Positions 36,271 through 46,239 of a DNA stretch of 60,712 nucleotides are shown here, one piece after another. The notes below the pieces were generated by a model. That model made no database searches. It worked only from the letters and a program-made list of their open reading frames with translations, and was not told where the DNA came from. The first letter of the stretch is position 1, and each line of letters opens with the position of its first letter. The DNA lies in assembly GCF_023684405.1 (NCBI RefSeq), contig NZ_JAGSOI010000010.1, positions 1-60,712 on the forward strand, written 5' to 3'. The DNA comes from Methanococcoides seepicolus (GTDB taxonomy: Archaea > Halobacteriota > Methanosarcinia > Methanosarcinales > Methanosarcinaceae). A program made the position numbers and the translations under genes.

Positions 36271-36988
36271 ACGTTCATTCTATGATCTTAGTATTCACTC
36301 TGTGCCAGATGGAAAAAATACGGTACAAGAACTGGTCTCAATGGCAAAGCATCTTGGTTTTGCCGGGATCGGTCTGAGCAATCATTCCACGGCAGAGGGA
36401 CTGCTAAAATCTGATGGCATTGAAGGTTTTGATATTTTTCGTACGGTCGAGATTGTGGCTTCCAATCCATCTAAACTTCATGGTCTTGTTGGAAAATATC
36501 GCAATAACGTGGATGTTCTGGCTGTGCATGGTGGCGATGAGGGAATTAATCGTGCAGCATTGGAGAATTCGAACGTTGATGTCCTTTTACACCCGTCCAC
36601 TCCAAAGGGTAGTGGCTTAAATCATGTGCTTGCAAAATCTGCGAGTGAAAATAATGTTGCTATTGCATTTGATATTGATTCGTTGATCATGTCCCGTGGC
36701 GGCAGACGTGTGCACAGTCTATCTCATTTCAGGGATTATCTGGCACTTTCAAGGAAATATGATGTTCCAATGTTGCTTACAAGCAATGCTTCGTCTATCT
36801 TTGGCCTGCGTGCACCTCGGGAGATCATTGCACTTGCAGTTCTTTTTGGAATGGAAAAGGATGAGGCCATTATGGCATTATCGGAAACTCCTTTGGGGAT
36901 AGTTCAAAATAAACGACATGATAAGAACTATGTTTGTGAAGGGGTGGAGATACTTGAGCCTTCTCTTTCTGTTCAGGAGGATGAATGA
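36263..36988 (+). CDS. rnp3: RNase P protein component 3 (Rpp30)
   Basis: 241 residues from TTG 36263 (GGAGG upstream; 8-nt overlap with the previous gene). TIM-barrel protein that binds Pop5 and assists the RNase P RNA in tRNA 5' processing. FYDLSIHSVPDGKNTVQELVSMAKHLGFAGIGLSNHS, VDVLAVHGGDEGINRAALENSNVDVLLHP and SNASSIFGLRAPREIIALAVLFGM are Rpp30 segments. The pair Rpp30-Pop5 is encoded in tandem with a 4-nt overlap. Confidence 0.95.
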   Translation: MAERSFYDLSIHSVPDGKNTVQELVSMAKHLGFAGIGLSNHSTAEGLLKSDGIEGFDIFRTVEIVASNPSKLHGLVGKYRNNVDVLAVHGGDEGINRAALENSNVDVLLHPSTPKGSGLNHVLAKSASENNVAIAFDIDSLIMSRGGRRVHSLSHFRDYLALSRKYDVPMLLTSNASSIFGLRAPREIIALAVLFGMEKDEAIMALSETPLGIVQNKRHDKNYVCEGVEILEPSLSVQEDE

Positions 36989-37353
36989 AGCTGAAAGTCC
37001 TTCCTCCGACCTTGCGTCAGGATCGCAGATATTTTGCATTTGAACTTATAGGTGGCAATAGGGTCGATCGAAGTGATCTCCTTCGTGAGATATTCTCATG
37101 TGCCAGTTCGCTAGTGGGCGATAAGGGTTCAAGTGAATGCGATATAAAGTTACTTGACTTTGAGGATTCAAAAGGTATTGTACGTTGTCTTCGGGACCGT
37201 ATGGATATGACCCGTGCTGTTCTTGCTTCGGTTACATCGGTGGATGGCAAGCCGGTGATAATTCATGTTCTTGGTATATCCGGGACTGTTCATGGAGCAA
37301 CAACAAAGTATTTAGAAGGGTGTACTGTATATAGTCCTGAAGAAAAGACATAA
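36985..37353 (+). CDS. rnp2: RNase P protein component 2 (Pop5)
   Basis: 122 residues: MKLKVLPPTLRQDRRYFAFEL is the Pop5 N-terminus; DLLREIFSCASSLVGDKGSSECDIKLLDFEDSKGIVRCLRDRM is the RRM-like core. It forms the catalysis-supporting heterotetramer with Rpp30. ATG overlaps the rnp3 stop by 4 nt. Confidence 0.93.
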   Translation: MKLKVLPPTLRQDRRYFAFELIGGNRVDRSDLLREIFSCASSLVGDKGSSECDIKLLDFEDSKGIVRCLRDRMDMTRAVLASVTSVDGKPVIIHVLGISGTVHGATTKYLEGCTVYSPEEKT

Positions 37354-37466
37354 ACAGCCATATATATTATAATTTGGAATTACTTCAAGTGAACTAGGTG
37401 AATGTACAGAAACTCTATTCATACGTTTTTTAGAATCACAAAATAATTAGTAGGAGATAAGAGAGC

Positions 37467-38258
37467 ATGCAAATGGCACCACAAATGGGTTATGATAGAG
37501 CAATTACTGTTTTTAGTCCCGATGGAAGGCTTTTTCAGGTAGAGTATGCGAGGGAAGCCGTTAAAAGAGGCACTACCGCTGCTGGAATTAAAGCAAAGGA
37601 CGGTGTTGTCCTTATTGTTGACAAGAGGATCACAAGCAGGTTGATCGAAGCGGAATCCATCGAAAAGATATTCCAGATAGATGAGCATATCGGAGTTGCA
37701 ACATCAGGTCTTGTTGCTGATGCACGTGCTCTCGTGGACAGGGCTAGAGTGGAAGCTCAGATCAACATGGCCACCTATGATGAGCCTATCGGTGTTGAGG
37801 TTCTGTCAAAGAAGATATGTGACCACAAACAGACATACACGCAATATGGTGGTGTCCGTCCTTATGGTACTGCACTTTTGATAGCAGGTGTCGATGACCT
37901 CAAACCCAGGCTGTTCGAAAGTGACCCTAGCGGTGCACTTCTTGAGTATAAGGCAACAGCTATCGGAGCAGGCAGAAATGTTTTCATGGAAACTTTCGAG
38001 GAAATGCATCGTGATGACATGACCATGGAAGAAGCAGTAATGCTTGGAATGGAAGCACTTTACAGGGCATCTGATGTAAAGATCGATCCTGCAACACTTG
38101 AAGTGGGCATGGTCACTCTTGAGGACCGCCAGTTCAGGAAATGTCCCGTTGAAGAGGTCGAGTCATACGTTGAAGCCATTCTTGCTAAACATAAGGAAGA
38201 CGATGCTGACGAAACCACTGAAGAAGCAGCAGATGAGGAAAAGCAGCAGGACGAATAA
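37467..38258 (+). CDS. psmA: Proteasome alpha subunit
   Basis: 263 residues. [41 protein letters not shown] is the alpha-subunit N-terminal gate and H0 helix; no N-terminal catalytic Thr. [40 protein letters not shown] follow. The C-terminus carries an acidic, Glu/Asp-rich extension ([23 protein letters not shown]). Forms the gating rings of the 20S proteasome. TAGGAGATAAG ribosome site. Confidence 0.97.
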   Translation: MQMAPQMGYDRAITVFSPDGRLFQVEYAREAVKRGTTAAGIKAKDGVVLIVDKRITSRLIEAESIEKIFQIDEHIGVATSGLVADARALVDRARVEAQINMATYDEPIGVEVLSKKICDHKQTYTQYGGVRPYGTALLIAGVDDLKPRLFESDPSGALLEYKATAIGAGRNVFMETFEEMHRDDMTMEEAVMLGMEALYRASDVKIDPATLEVGMVTLEDRQFRKCPVEEVESYVEAILAKHKEDDADETTEEAADEEKQQDE

Positions 38259-38301
38259 TGTGTTTTTGAGCATTATTGGGTAATATAGGAGGGTTTAGAG
38301 T

Positions 38302-38994
38302 ATGGTATCTCTTGATGAATCATTGGTTGCAAGGCTAAAGAAAGGCAGCAAACATTATGAAGTGCTTGTGGATCCTGACGGGGCTCTGGAGTTCAAGAAA
38401 GGAGGCAATGTTAAAATTGAGGACGTTCTTGCAGTAGAGGCCGTTTTCGAGGATTCTGGCAGGGGAGACCATGCATCTGAATCCGATCTTACCAATGCAT
38501 TCCAGACAGATGACGTTTTTGAGATCGCAGCGTATATTATCAAACACGGCGAACTTCAGCTTACCAAGGAACAGAGGAAACATATTCTTGAGGAGAAGAC
38601 CAGACAGGTCATTTCCACTATTGCACAAAATGCGATAAATCCTCAGACAAGGGCACCTCACCCTCCTGGAAGGATCGAAAAAGCAATGGAAGAGGCAAAG
38701 ATCCATATCGATCCTCTGAAGAGTGTGGATGAGCAGGTCAATATTGTCATGAAGGCAATAAGACCGATTATTCCTATTCGTTTTGAAGAAGTTGAGATCG
38801 CTGTCAAGATCCCTTCAGACTATGCAGCAAAATCCTATGGGGATATCGCAAAGTTCGGGACCATGCTCAGGGATAGCTGGCAGAACGATGGTTCCTGGGT
38901 TGCGGTTGTCAAGATCCCTGCAGGCATGCAGAATGACTTTTATGGTCTTGTGAACCATCTGACAAAAGGTGATGCGGAAACAAAACTTTTGTAA
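38302..38994 (+). CDS. sdo1: SBDS-family ribosome maturation protein
   Basis: 230 residues with the three SBDS domains: FYSH-type KGSKHYEVLVDPDGALEFKKGG..., middle helical DVFEIAAYIIKHGELQLTKEQRKHILEEKTRQVISTIAQNAINPQTRAPHPP, and C-terminal RRM-like RPIIPIRFEEVEIAVKIPSDYAAKSYG. Releases the anti-association factor aIF6 from the large subunit. AGGAGGG ribosome site. Sits between proteasome and exosome genes, as in many euryarchaea. Confidence 0.96.
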   Translation: MVSLDESLVARLKKGSKHYEVLVDPDGALEFKKGGNVKIEDVLAVEAVFEDSGRGDHASESDLTNAFQTDDVFEIAAYIIKHGELQLTKEQRKHILEEKTRQVISTIAQNAINPQTRAPHPPGRIEKAMEEAKIHIDPLKSVDEQVNIVMKAIRPIIPIRFEEVEIAVKIPSDYAAKSYGDIAKFGTMLRDSWQNDGSWVAVVKIPAGMQNDFYGLVNHLTKGDAETKLL

Positions 38995-39005
38995 GAGGTT
39001 AATTA

Positions 39006-39797
39006 ATGGATCGTAATATAGTAATTCCCGGGCAATTGCTTTCTGAGAAGAAAGAAATGGCCGGGCCAGGCACTTATGTTAAAGACGGAAATATATATTC
39101 TTTACTTTATGGAGTTGCAAATTTCAAGGGAAGGGTTTCAGTAGTACCCTTTTCTGGAAAATATATTCCTTCGCGTAAGGATTTCATTATTGTGAAAGTC
39201 ATTGATGTTACTCCTTCCAACTGGATAATGGAAACAGGTTCTCCTTATGATGGTCTACTTCATGTATCCGAATTTCCGAAACGTGTTGATTCTTCTGAAA
39301 TGAGGAAGTTCATGGATATTGGGGATTCTGTCGTTGTTCGTGTGAAAGATGTCAGCAAGGCTATGAAAGTAGAGCTTTCAATGCGTGAACAGGGCTCAAA
39401 GGTCCTAAGACAAGGTCGTATCATTGAAGTTATGCCTGCAAAGGTACCACGTGTCATCGGGCACGGGGGTTCAATGGTGTCTATTCTTAAGAAAGAGTCG
39501 AATTGTGATGTTTTCGTAGGAAAGAACGGCCGTATCTGGATCAATGGTAGGGATAACGATATGGATCGTCTGACAACAGCGATCGAAATGATAGAAAGTG
39601 AATCTCATATATCCGGTTTAACGGATAAGGTCGGCATTTTTTTGAGGGGTGGGCCGGAAGGGACTGAGAGTTCCGATGAAGAACAGCTAGTAGATGAGGA
39701 AGTTGCTGGTGTGTCCCTTGAAGATGATGACGTTACCGAAGAGACCAGTCGTAAGGTCGATGTCTTGCTGGAAAATGATCCTGAAGGGACTGATTAA
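39006..39797 (+). CDS. rrp4: Exosome cap protein Rrp4
   Basis: 263 residues. N-terminal domain VIPGQLLSEKKEMAGPGTYVKDGNIYSLLYGVANFKG; S1 domain PSRKDFIIVKVIDVTPSNWIMETGSPYDGLLHVSEF, DIGDSVVVRVKDV; KH domain PRVIGHGGSMVSILKKESNCDVFVGKNGRIWINGRD. It caps the Rrp41-Rrp42 hexamer and recruits RNA. The last 45 residues are an acidic tail. GAGG ribosome site; 12 nt after sdo1. Confidence 0.96.
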   Translation: MDRNIVIPGQLLSEKKEMAGPGTYVKDGNIYSLLYGVANFKGRVSVVPFSGKYIPSRKDFIIVKVIDVTPSNWIMETGSPYDGLLHVSEFPKRVDSSEMRKFMDIGDSVVVRVKDVSKAMKVELSMREQGSKVLRQGRIIEVMPAKVPRVIGHGGSMVSILKKESNCDVFVGKNGRIWINGRDNDMDRLTTAIEMIESESHISGLTDKVGIFLRGGPEGTESSDEEQLVDEEVAGVSLEDDDVTEETSRKVDVLLENDPEGTD

Positions 39798-39847
39798 GAC
39801 CTTTTGTGTTTACAGATGGGAGAATGAGATGAAATTGGAGATTAAAT

Positions 39848-40906
39848 ATGAGTGATAAACCGGAAAAATTTATTGACGAGAATGGACTTCGTCTTGACGG
39901 TAGGCGTGTTGATGAGATCCGCCCAATGACCGTGGAAATGGGCGTACTCTCAAGAGCAGATGGCTCTTGTTATCTTGAATGGGGTAACAACAAGGTCCTT
40001 GCAGCTGTTTATGGCCCGAGGGAACTTCACCCACGCAGGCTTCAGCGTCCAAGTGAAGCACTTGTAAGGTATAGGTATAATATGGCTGCTTTCTCTGTGG
40101 AGGATCGTATCCGTCCTGGTCCAAGCAGGAGGAGTACTGAGATCTCAAAGGTAAGCGGAGAAGCATTCGAACCTGTTGTTATGAAACAGTTCTATCCAGG
40201 TGCTGTTATTGATGTGTTTGCAGAGGTCCTTCAGGCAGATGCAGGTACAAGGACAGCAGCTATAAATGCTGCTACACTTGCACTTGTGGATGCAGGTATT
40301 CCTATGAAGGGACTGGTTGCATCATGTGCTGTCGGAAAGGTGGATGGTCAGCTTGTGCTCGACCTTAACAAACCCGAAGACAATTATGGTGATGCTGACC
40401 TGCCTATTGCAATGACCGAGGATGGCGAGATCACTTTACTTCAGATGGATGGTAACCTTACTGCTGATGAGATCGCTAAGGGTATCGAAATGGCCAGGAA
40501 GGGCTGTGAGCAGATCTTTGCTATCCAGAAAGAGGCCCTTTTATCAAAGTTCGGTACTACTGACGAAGAGGAGCTCCTCAAGGAAGCTGAACTTCAGGCT
40601 GAGGTCGCAACCTCTGAAGATGAAACTGAGGACGTTGAAGTAGTTTCTGAGGTAGTTTCTGAAGTCGCACTTGAGGATGAGGACGACGAGCTTAAAGATG
40701 AAGTGGATGAGGACCTCGAACTTCAGGATGAGGGAGAGGCTTTCACGGATGATGAGGTCGAGGATACTTCTGATGAAGCTGAGGACCTGTTCGGGGAAGA
40801 TGTCTCTGAGTTCGAGATAAATGAAGGTACTGAGTCCGAGGGTGACAGCTCTTCAGAACCAGAGGGCGCGGAGTCCGATGAGGATGAGGGTGAGAAAAAT
40901 GAGTGA
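39848..40906 (+). CDS. rrp41: Exosome catalytic subunit Rrp41 with long acidic tail
   Basis: 352 residues. Phosphorolytic 3'-5' exoribonuclease subunit of the archaeal exosome. RNase PH core to about residue 242: [113 protein letters not shown]. Usual length is about 240-250; here another 100 residues follow that are almost purely Asp/Glu/Ser/Val, with repeated DEDD/EVVSEV-type segments. The tail DNA is still in-frame coding because rrp42 starts inside the last codons. The role of the tail is unknown. Confidence 0.95.
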   Translation: MSDKPEKFIDENGLRLDGRRVDEIRPMTVEMGVLSRADGSCYLEWGNNKVLAAVYGPRELHPRRLQRPSEALVRYRYNMAAFSVEDRIRPGPSRRSTEISKVSGEAFEPVVMKQFYPGAVIDVFAEVLQADAGTRTAAINAATLALVDAGIPMKGLVASCAVGKVDGQLVLDLNKPEDNYGDADLPIAMTEDGEITLLQMDGNLTADEIAKGIEMARKGCEQIFAIQKEALLSKFGTTDEEELLKEAELQAEVATSEDETEDVEVVSEVVSEVALEDEDDELKDEVDEDLELQDEGEAFTDDEVEDTSDEAEDLFGEDVSEFEINEGTESEGDSSSEPEGAESDEDEGEKNE

Positions 40907-41678
40907 AGCTATATCAAGACTTAAAAAAGATTATTTGTTCAATCTGGCTCTCAAAGGCCAGCGTGAAGATGGTCGTGGGTTCGATGAAGTGCGTGATCTG
41001 ATAGTTGAGACCAATGTCATTGATAAGGCAGAAGGCTCTGCAAAGGTCTTGCTGGGTGATACGCAGGTACTTGTCGGTGTCAAACTGCAGGTAGGCTCTC
41101 CGTTCGCGGATTCTGCAGACAAGGGCGTCATTATCACAAGTATGGAGCTTAATCCTATAGCTTCACCAAACTTCGAAGCTGGTCCACCACGAGAGAAAGC
41201 TATTGAAATGGCACGTGTGGTAGACCGCGGTATCCGTGAATCAGGCGCAATTGATTTAAACAAGTTGTGTATTACGGAAGGGGTAGAGGTCTGGATAGTT
41301 TTCATAGATGTTCATGTGCTTAACGACAGTGGTAATTTACTGGATGCTGCTTCAATCGGTGCTATTGCGGCGCTTATGACAGCAACTGTTCCAGGGGAAC
41401 GCGAAGGTCGTGGAGATGACGTAAAACTGCCTATCTGCGAAATGCCGGTCTCTCTCTCCTTTGTTGACATTGGAGGGGAACTTGTCATTGATGCGACCAA
41501 TAATGAGGAATCAGTTAGTGATCTAAGACTCACTATAGTGACCAATCAGGATGGTTCGATCTGTGCTATGCAGAAAAGCGGTCCAGGTACGCTCTCAGAA
41601 GAGAACTTCCTGAGGTCCGTTGAAAAATCACGTGAGATAGGAGCGCAAATCAGAGGGGAATACCTCCTCAACATCTGA
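40899..41678 (+). CDS. rrp42: Exosome subunit Rrp42
   Basis: 259 residues from ATG 40899, overlapping the rrp41 stop by 8 nt (GAGGGTGAG upstream). RNase PH-fold, structural partner of Rrp41: [113 protein letters not shown]. The catalytic Asp of Rrp41 is not required here. Rrp41 and Rrp42 alternate in the hexamer. Confidence 0.96.
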   Translation: MSEAISRLKKDYLFNLALKGQREDGRGFDEVRDLIVETNVIDKAEGSAKVLLGDTQVLVGVKLQVGSPFADSADKGVIITSMELNPIASPNFEAGPPREKAIEMARVVDRGIRESGAIDLNKLCITEGVEVWIVFIDVHVLNDSGNLLDAASIGAIAALMTATVPGEREGRGDDVKLPICEMPVSLSFVDIGGELVIDATNNEESVSDLRLTIVTNQDGSICAMQKSGPGTLSEENFLRSVEKSREIGAQIRGEYLLNI

Positions 41679-41771
41679 ATCGTCTCTGATTCAATGAAGG
41701 CTCGTAACGATTATACTCGATCATTATAAGCTCGATCATAAATAGGAATCTGCTTCAAGGAGATATTTATA

Positions 41772-42059
41772 ATGGCAAAGAAATATACTAAGAAAGGACG
41801 TGTATCTAGGTCCGCAGGAAGATTTGGTACACGCTATGGTAGAAGAGACCGAAAGTTGGTTGCTGATCTCGAAGAGAAGATGCATGCAGCGCACAAATGT
41901 GTAAGCTGTGCACGCCTGACTGTAAAGAGAGTTGGGACTGGCATCTGGAAATGTAAAAAATGTGGATATACTTTTGCAGGCGGTACTTACATCCCAGCTA
42001 CTACAGTCGGTAAGACTGTGTTGAGGACTGTTAAGAAAGCCACTGAACAGGTTGAGTAA
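41772..42059 (+). CDS. rpl37ae: Ribosomal protein L37ae
   Basis: 95 residues with a zinc ribbon CVSC...CKKC (residues about 40-63): [68 protein letters not shown] ribosome site. The spacer upstream has GAATC/GATTC hairpin and a direct repeat CTCGATCAT that overlaps CATAAATAG, probably a promoter. RpoP follows after 5 nt. Confidence 0.96.
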
Positions 42060-42064
42060 TCAAT

Positions 42065-42205
42065 ATGGACTATAAGTGTACACGATGCAAGCGGCCAGTC
42101 GAGATCGACTATGGATATACTGGTATTCGCTGTCCGTACTGCGGGCACCGTATACTTGTAAAAGAAAGGCCGCAATCATCGATCAAAAAGGTTAAGGTCG
42201 AGTAA
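42065..42205 (+). CDS. rpoP: RNA polymerase subunit P (zinc ribbon)
   Basis: 46 residues. [36 protein letters not shown]: two C-x2-C pairs for zinc. Homologue of eukaryotic Rpb12; a small subunit of archaeal RNA polymerase. Five bases after rpl37ae, the usual arrangement. Too short for routine gene-length cutoffs. Confidence 0.95.
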
Positions 42206-42211
42206 GAAGTC

Positions 42212-42679
42212 ATGCTAATCACTTCTTCTCGCAAACCTTCAGCCAATACTCGCACTATGTGCAAGTATTTGGCATCTTTTTTTAATTGCGAATATGTGGC
42301 CCGTGGAAAAATGGGTCTGATGGACATCGTTACTTTGTGTGAAGATGATATGTTGATGGTCATAGGTGATTATCACGGAAGTCCTGGGAGCATTATGTTC
42401 TACGATGGCGAGGGCGCTGAACTGTTATCTATCCACCTGAGCGTATTTTACCCAGACGGTTACAAATATGTTCCTCTTAAGGCGCTGGAGCCTTCAATAA
42501 ATGGTGATGGCGAGCTATTCGAGTTGCTTTCCCATTATTTCGATATTCCTGAAGGGGAATGTTATTACGATTCAAAATGCCTTATTGCCAGCGATGATTA
42601 TCTTGAATTCATTTATCGTGATAATATGCTTTTCAGGCTAAATATCAAAAATTATCGCAAAATGGGGATATCTGAATGA
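42212..42679 (+). CDS. Brix-domain ribosome biogenesis protein
   Basis: 155 residues. LITSSRKPSANTRTMCKYLASFF and MDIVTLCEDDMLMVIGDYHGSPGSIMFYDGEG fit the archaeal half-size Brix/Imp4 proteins, which bind rRNA during subunit assembly. ATG six bases after rpoP; its stop overlaps the pcc1 ATG (ATGA). Confidence 0.87.
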   Translation: MLITSSRKPSANTRTMCKYLASFFNCEYVARGKMGLMDIVTLCEDDMLMVIGDYHGSPGSIMFYDGEGAELLSIHLSVFYPDGYKYVPLKALEPSINGDGELFELLSHYFDIPEGECYYDSKCLIASDDYLEFIYRDNMLFRLNIKNYRKMGISE

Positions 42680-42930
42680 AAATGGCTTCTGAATCTGTTT
42701 TTGTAACAGAGAATGCAGAGGCTATATATCGTTGCATCTTACCTGAGCTTGGGACCATGGTCTCTGAACGTTCTATCGTGGATGTAAAGGTCAGGGATGC
42801 CTCCCTTGTGATGAATATCACTGCTGATGACATCATATCAATGCGTTCCACACTCAACACCTGGCTTCGTCTGATACAAATAGCACATGATGTATGTGCT
42901 GTCGGTAAGAATGCCATAAATGGTGTATGA
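42676..42930 (+). CDS. pcc1: KEOPS complex subunit Pcc1
   Basis: 84 residues: SESVFVTENAEAIYRCILPELGTMVSERSIVDVKVRDASLVMNITADDIISMRSTLNTWLRLIQIA, the Pcc1 dimerisation fold. KEOPS makes N6-threonylcarbamoyl-adenosine on tRNAs reading ANN codons. ATG overlaps the Brix stop by 4 nt. Prefoldin beta follows. Confidence 0.92.
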   Translation: MKMASESVFVTENAEAIYRCILPELGTMVSERSIVDVKVRDASLVMNITADDIISMRSTLNTWLRLIQIAHDVCAVGKNAINGV

Positions 42931-43014
42931 GAGACCCTGCTTTTTATTTTGCTGGACCTTGGATAGAAACATTAAAATCATTTCAGGTTTATTGACTGGT
43001 CAGGTGAAACCAAT

Positions 43015-43368
43015 ATGAGTTCAGAAATACCCCCACAAGTACAGAATCAGCTTGCACAGTTGCAGCAGGTTCAGCAGCAGGCGCAGGCTCTTGCTATGCA
43101 GAAGAACCAGATGGAATCTATGAAGAAAGAGTCTGAAATGGCACTGGAAGAGCTTGAAAAGCTTTCCGATGATGCTGTTGTCTACAGGGCTGTAGGTGAC
43201 CTTCAGATCCAGTCAAACAAGGATGATACCATCACAAAGCTGAAAGAAAAACTTGAGACACTTTCACTTAGGCTTCAATCCACCACACGCCAGGAAGAGC
43301 GCATCTCAAAGCGTTTTACCCAGCTTCAGGAACAACTTAAGCAGGCAATGGGTACTCAGGGACAGTGA
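43015..43368 (+). CDS. pfdB: Prefoldin beta subunit
   Basis: 117 residues, almost all coiled coil: PPQVQNQLAQLQQVQQQAQALAMQKNQME, a beta-hairpin DAVVYRAVGDLQIQSNKDD, and LKEKLETLSLRLQSTTRQEERISKRF. Co-chaperone that presents unfolded protein to the thermosome. CAGGTGA ribosome site. End of the exosome/proteasome block. Confidence 0.96.
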   Translation: MSSEIPPQVQNQLAQLQQVQQQAQALAMQKNQMESMKKESEMALEELEKLSDDAVVYRAVGDLQIQSNKDDTITKLKEKLETLSLRLQSTTRQEERISKRFTQLQEQLKQAMGTQGQ

Positions 43369-43429
43369 TCCTTGTAAACCCTCCTTTATCCTTTTCAGAC
43401 AGTCCTGTCTGAATGGATGAGAGGTAGCA

Positions 43430-44395
43430 ATGCAGGTTGACGAAGCTGGATTCTACAACCGTCTCCTAGATTATCACAATATCCTATACCTCTGCCATCG
43501 AAATGCCGATCCGGACGCCATAAGTAGTGCATTTGCATTATCTGAGGCTATCGGAGGCAAAGTGGGGCTTGTGGATGGCTGTAACAGAGTTGCAGCATTA
43601 CTTGTTGATAAACTGGAGATAGATGTAATAGATAATCCTGATCCTAAAGATTATGATCTGGTAGTGGTCGTAGACACATCTACCAGCGCACAGCTCAATG
43701 ATATTAAACTTACCAACTATTGTGTAATAGATCATCATGCAACTACTGCACTGACAGAGAACGCGTCTTTTTATCTTCACCGTAATGCCACATCAGTAGC
43801 GGAGATCGTCTATGATGTTCTGAAATGCATGGGTGCACCTATAATGCATCGCATGGCTCTCGGACTCATGGCCGGGGTCGTGACAGATACAGGTCATTTC
43901 AAGCATGCCACGAGCAGGACGTTCAAGACATTTTCTGAGATAATCGATTCAAGCGGTGTCGAATATGCAGAAGTGCTCGACCTTATGGCATCAACACCTC
44001 AGGATGTCTCTATGAGGATCGCAATGCTTAAAACCGCATCACGGGCAGATGTTGAACGTGTCGGTGATTGGCTGGTCGTTACTTCGAATGTAAGTTCCTT
44101 TGGTGGTTCTGCTTCTTCCATGCTCATCAACATCGGTGGAGATGTTGCATTTGTAGGTACTGCAAGGTCTGATAACATAAGAGTAAGCGGTCGCGCCAAA
44201 CGTGATGCTGTCAATGCAGGCGTTAATCTTGGCAAGATTATGGAAGAGATCAGCAGCCACTACGATGGGACCGGTGGCGGTCATGCAGGTGCAGCAGGGA
44301 TAGATGTTGTAGCTGATATGGACACTATTCTCTTCGAATGTGTTGAGTTGGTGAAAGAAATTTTGAGAACTAAGAAAAACCCGTTGAGTCTATAA
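43430..44395 (+). CDS. DHH-family phosphoesterase
   Basis: 321 residues. CHRNADPDAISSAFALSEA (motif I), VVVDTSTSAQLND (motif II), DHHATT (DHH motif) and GGGHAGAAG near the C-terminus (DHHA1). Mn2+-dependent nuclease of the nanoRNase/RecJ-like group, acting on short RNA, DNA or pNp. Located 60 nt after pfdB; probably belongs to the RNA-processing operon. Confidence 0.9.
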   Translation: MQVDEAGFYNRLLDYHNILYLCHRNADPDAISSAFALSEAIGGKVGLVDGCNRVAALLVDKLEIDVIDNPDPKDYDLVVVVDTSTSAQLNDIKLTNYCVIDHHATTALTENASFYLHRNATSVAEIVYDVLKCMGAPIMHRMALGLMAGVVTDTGHFKHATSRTFKTFSEIIDSSGVEYAEVLDLMASTPQDVSMRIAMLKTASRADVERVGDWLVVTSNVSSFGGSASSMLINIGGDVAFVGTARSDNIRVSGRAKRDAVNAGVNLGKIMEEISSHYDGTGGGHAGAAGIDVVADMDTILFECVELVKEILRTKKNPLSL

Positions 44396-44445
44396 GTGGT
44401 TGTAACAAACCACCATCAGTATTGATCGACAATAGCGTGATAAAT

Positions 44446-45750
44446 ATGATAGAATATTGGAATCCACAGATCGAGAGAATGCCTGTTGAAGAGTTGAAGG
44501 AGATACAGGGGGAGAAGTTATGCAACCTCGTGAAATATGTCTATGAGCATTCTCCATTTTACAGAAAACGATTTGATGCTGCAGGAATAAGGCCAGAGGA
44601 CATCAAGAGTCTCGATGATGTCACAAAGCTTCCTTTCACGTACAAAAAGGACCTGAGGGATACGTATCCCACAGGTATGTTCTGTGTTCCCAATAACAAA
44701 CTTGTACGTTTTCATGTATCATCCGGTACTACCGGTAAACCCACAGTTGTCGGTTATACTGATAATGACATAAAGGCATGGACCACATCCCTTGCCCGTG
44801 CCATGACATCGATTGGTGTCGGACGCGACGATGTTATGCAGATAGGTTATGGCTATGGTCTTTTCACAGGCGGTCTGGGTATGCACTATGGTGCAGAAGA
44901 GACCGGTTGTACGGTATTGCCTGCAAGTTCCGGTAATACTGACAGACAGATCGAACTGATGCAGGATCTCGGAACAACCGTTATCGGTTGCACTCCTTCA
45001 TATTTCCTTTTCATGATCGAGGCTGCAAAGAGTGCCGGCGTGAGCTTCCAGGAAGATACGGATCTGCGTGTAGGTGTTTTCGGTGCTGAACCCTGGTCCG
45101 AGGAAATGCGTAAGAGGATAGAGGAGTCGGCAGGTATCAAAGCCTATGATATCTTCGGTACATCCGAACTTAGCGGTCCTCTCTTCACGGAATGTCGGGA
45201 GCAGGATGGCATTCACATCTGGGCAGACCAGTTCCTTGTTGAGGTCATAGATCCTGACACCGGTGAGCCTGTACCAAACGGCGAGCGCGGTGAACTTGTG
45301 ATAACCACACTTGTAAAGGAAGCATTGCCACTCATACGATACCGCATAGGTGACATCACTGTACTGAACTGGGATGAATGTGAATGTGGGAGGACACATC
45401 CACGTATCATGCGTGTTCTTGGTCGTGCAGATGATATGCTCATTGTCCGTGGTATCAATGTGTTCCCCGGACAGGTCGAGTCTGTGCTCATGAAGATACC
45501 CGAAGTTGGCGAACACTTCATGATCATCGTGGACAGGATAAATGAGCTTGATATCATGAAGGTGCAGATCGAGATGACCGATGTGGCATTCAGTGACAAG
45601 GTCAATGATATCATCAACCTGGAGAAAAAGGTGGCATCAGCCCTTAAGGGCGTGTTGAACATTGCTGTCAAGGTGGAACTTGTGGAACATGGTTCATTGC
45701 CACGTTCTATGGGCAAGGCAAAGAAAGTGATCGACAACAGAAAGTTATAA
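44446..45750 (+). CDS. Phenylacetate-CoA ligase family (aryl-CoA synthetase)
   Basis: 434 residues from ATG 44446 (a TTG at 44422 would add eight). Adenylate-forming enzyme: EYWNPQIERMPVEELKEIQGEKL, FHVSSGTTGKPTVVGYT (P loop), SGNTDRQIELMQDLGTTVIGCTPSY, AYDIFGTSELSGP, YRIGDITVLNWDECECGRTHPRI, RADDMLIVRGINVFPGQVE. Activates aryl acids to CoA thioesters or, in methanogens, supports aromatic amino-acid synthesis from exogenous aryl acids. An ACT protein follows, the usual partner. No indolepyruvate oxidoreductase genes are adjacent. Confidence 0.9.
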   Translation: MIEYWNPQIERMPVEELKEIQGEKLCNLVKYVYEHSPFYRKRFDAAGIRPEDIKSLDDVTKLPFTYKKDLRDTYPTGMFCVPNNKLVRFHVSSGTTGKPTVVGYTDNDIKAWTTSLARAMTSIGVGRDDVMQIGYGYGLFTGGLGMHYGAEETGCTVLPASSGNTDRQIELMQDLGTTVIGCTPSYFLFMIEAAKSAGVSFQEDTDLRVGVFGAEPWSEEMRKRIEESAGIKAYDIFGTSELSGPLFTECREQDGIHIWADQFLVEVIDPDTGEPVPNGERGELVITTLVKEALPLIRYRIGDITVLNWDECECGRTHPRIMRVLGRADDMLIVRGINVFPGQVESVLMKIPEVGEHFMIIVDRINELDIMKVQIEMTDVAFSDKVNDIINLEKKVASALKGVLNIAVKVELVEHGSLPRSMGKAKKVIDNRKL

Positions 45751-45792
45751 GCTTTAGAAGACATCATTTAAATTAGGATATGGGGCGATCTC

Positions 45793-46230
45793 ATGGAAGA
45801 TAAAATGATCAAACAGATTTCATTATTTGCAGAGAACAAGCCAGGGAGGCTTGCAAGCGTTTCTGACAAGTTCAAAGGTGCCGGTATTAACATCCGGGCG
45901 TTCACCATTGCTGAAGCAGGCGATTTCGGTATAATCCGAATGGTCGTTGATGATCCTGATCTGGCTCACAAGGTGCTGCATGATTCCGGATTTACCGTCT
46001 CGGAGACCAATGTCCTTGGTGTGGAGATGGAAGACGTGCCCGGTCAGCTTGGTATGATTGCAGAGGTCCTTGGTGAGAGGGATATCAACATCGATTACGC
46101 TTATGCTTTTGTTACCAGGACCGAGAAAGCTTTCCTTATTGTCCGTGTCAACGATATCAGGGGTGCTGTTAAGGTCCTTGGTGATGCGAAGATAAAGCTT
46201 CTTGACATGAGTGATGTTCAGAATATCTGA
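45793..46230 (+). CDS. Tandem ACT-domain protein
   Basis: 145 residues containing two ACT domains: MIKQISLFAENKPGRLASVSDKFKGAGINIRAFTIAEAGDFGIIRMVVDDP and GVEMEDVPGQLGMIAEVLGERDINIDYAYAFVTRTEKAFLIVRV. ACT domains bind amino acids; this protein follows aryl-CoA ligase genes in many archaea and probably regulates the ligase or senses aromatic amino acids. 42 nt downstream of the ligase; a hairpin terminator follows. Confidence 0.9.
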   Translation: MEDKMIKQISLFAENKPGRLASVSDKFKGAGINIRAFTIAEAGDFGIIRMVVDDPDLAHKVLHDSGFTVSETNVLGVEMEDVPGQLGMIAEVLGERDINIDYAYAFVTRTEKAFLIVRVNDIRGAVKVLGDAKIKLLDMSDVQNI

Positions 46231-46239
46231 TACTTGAAA

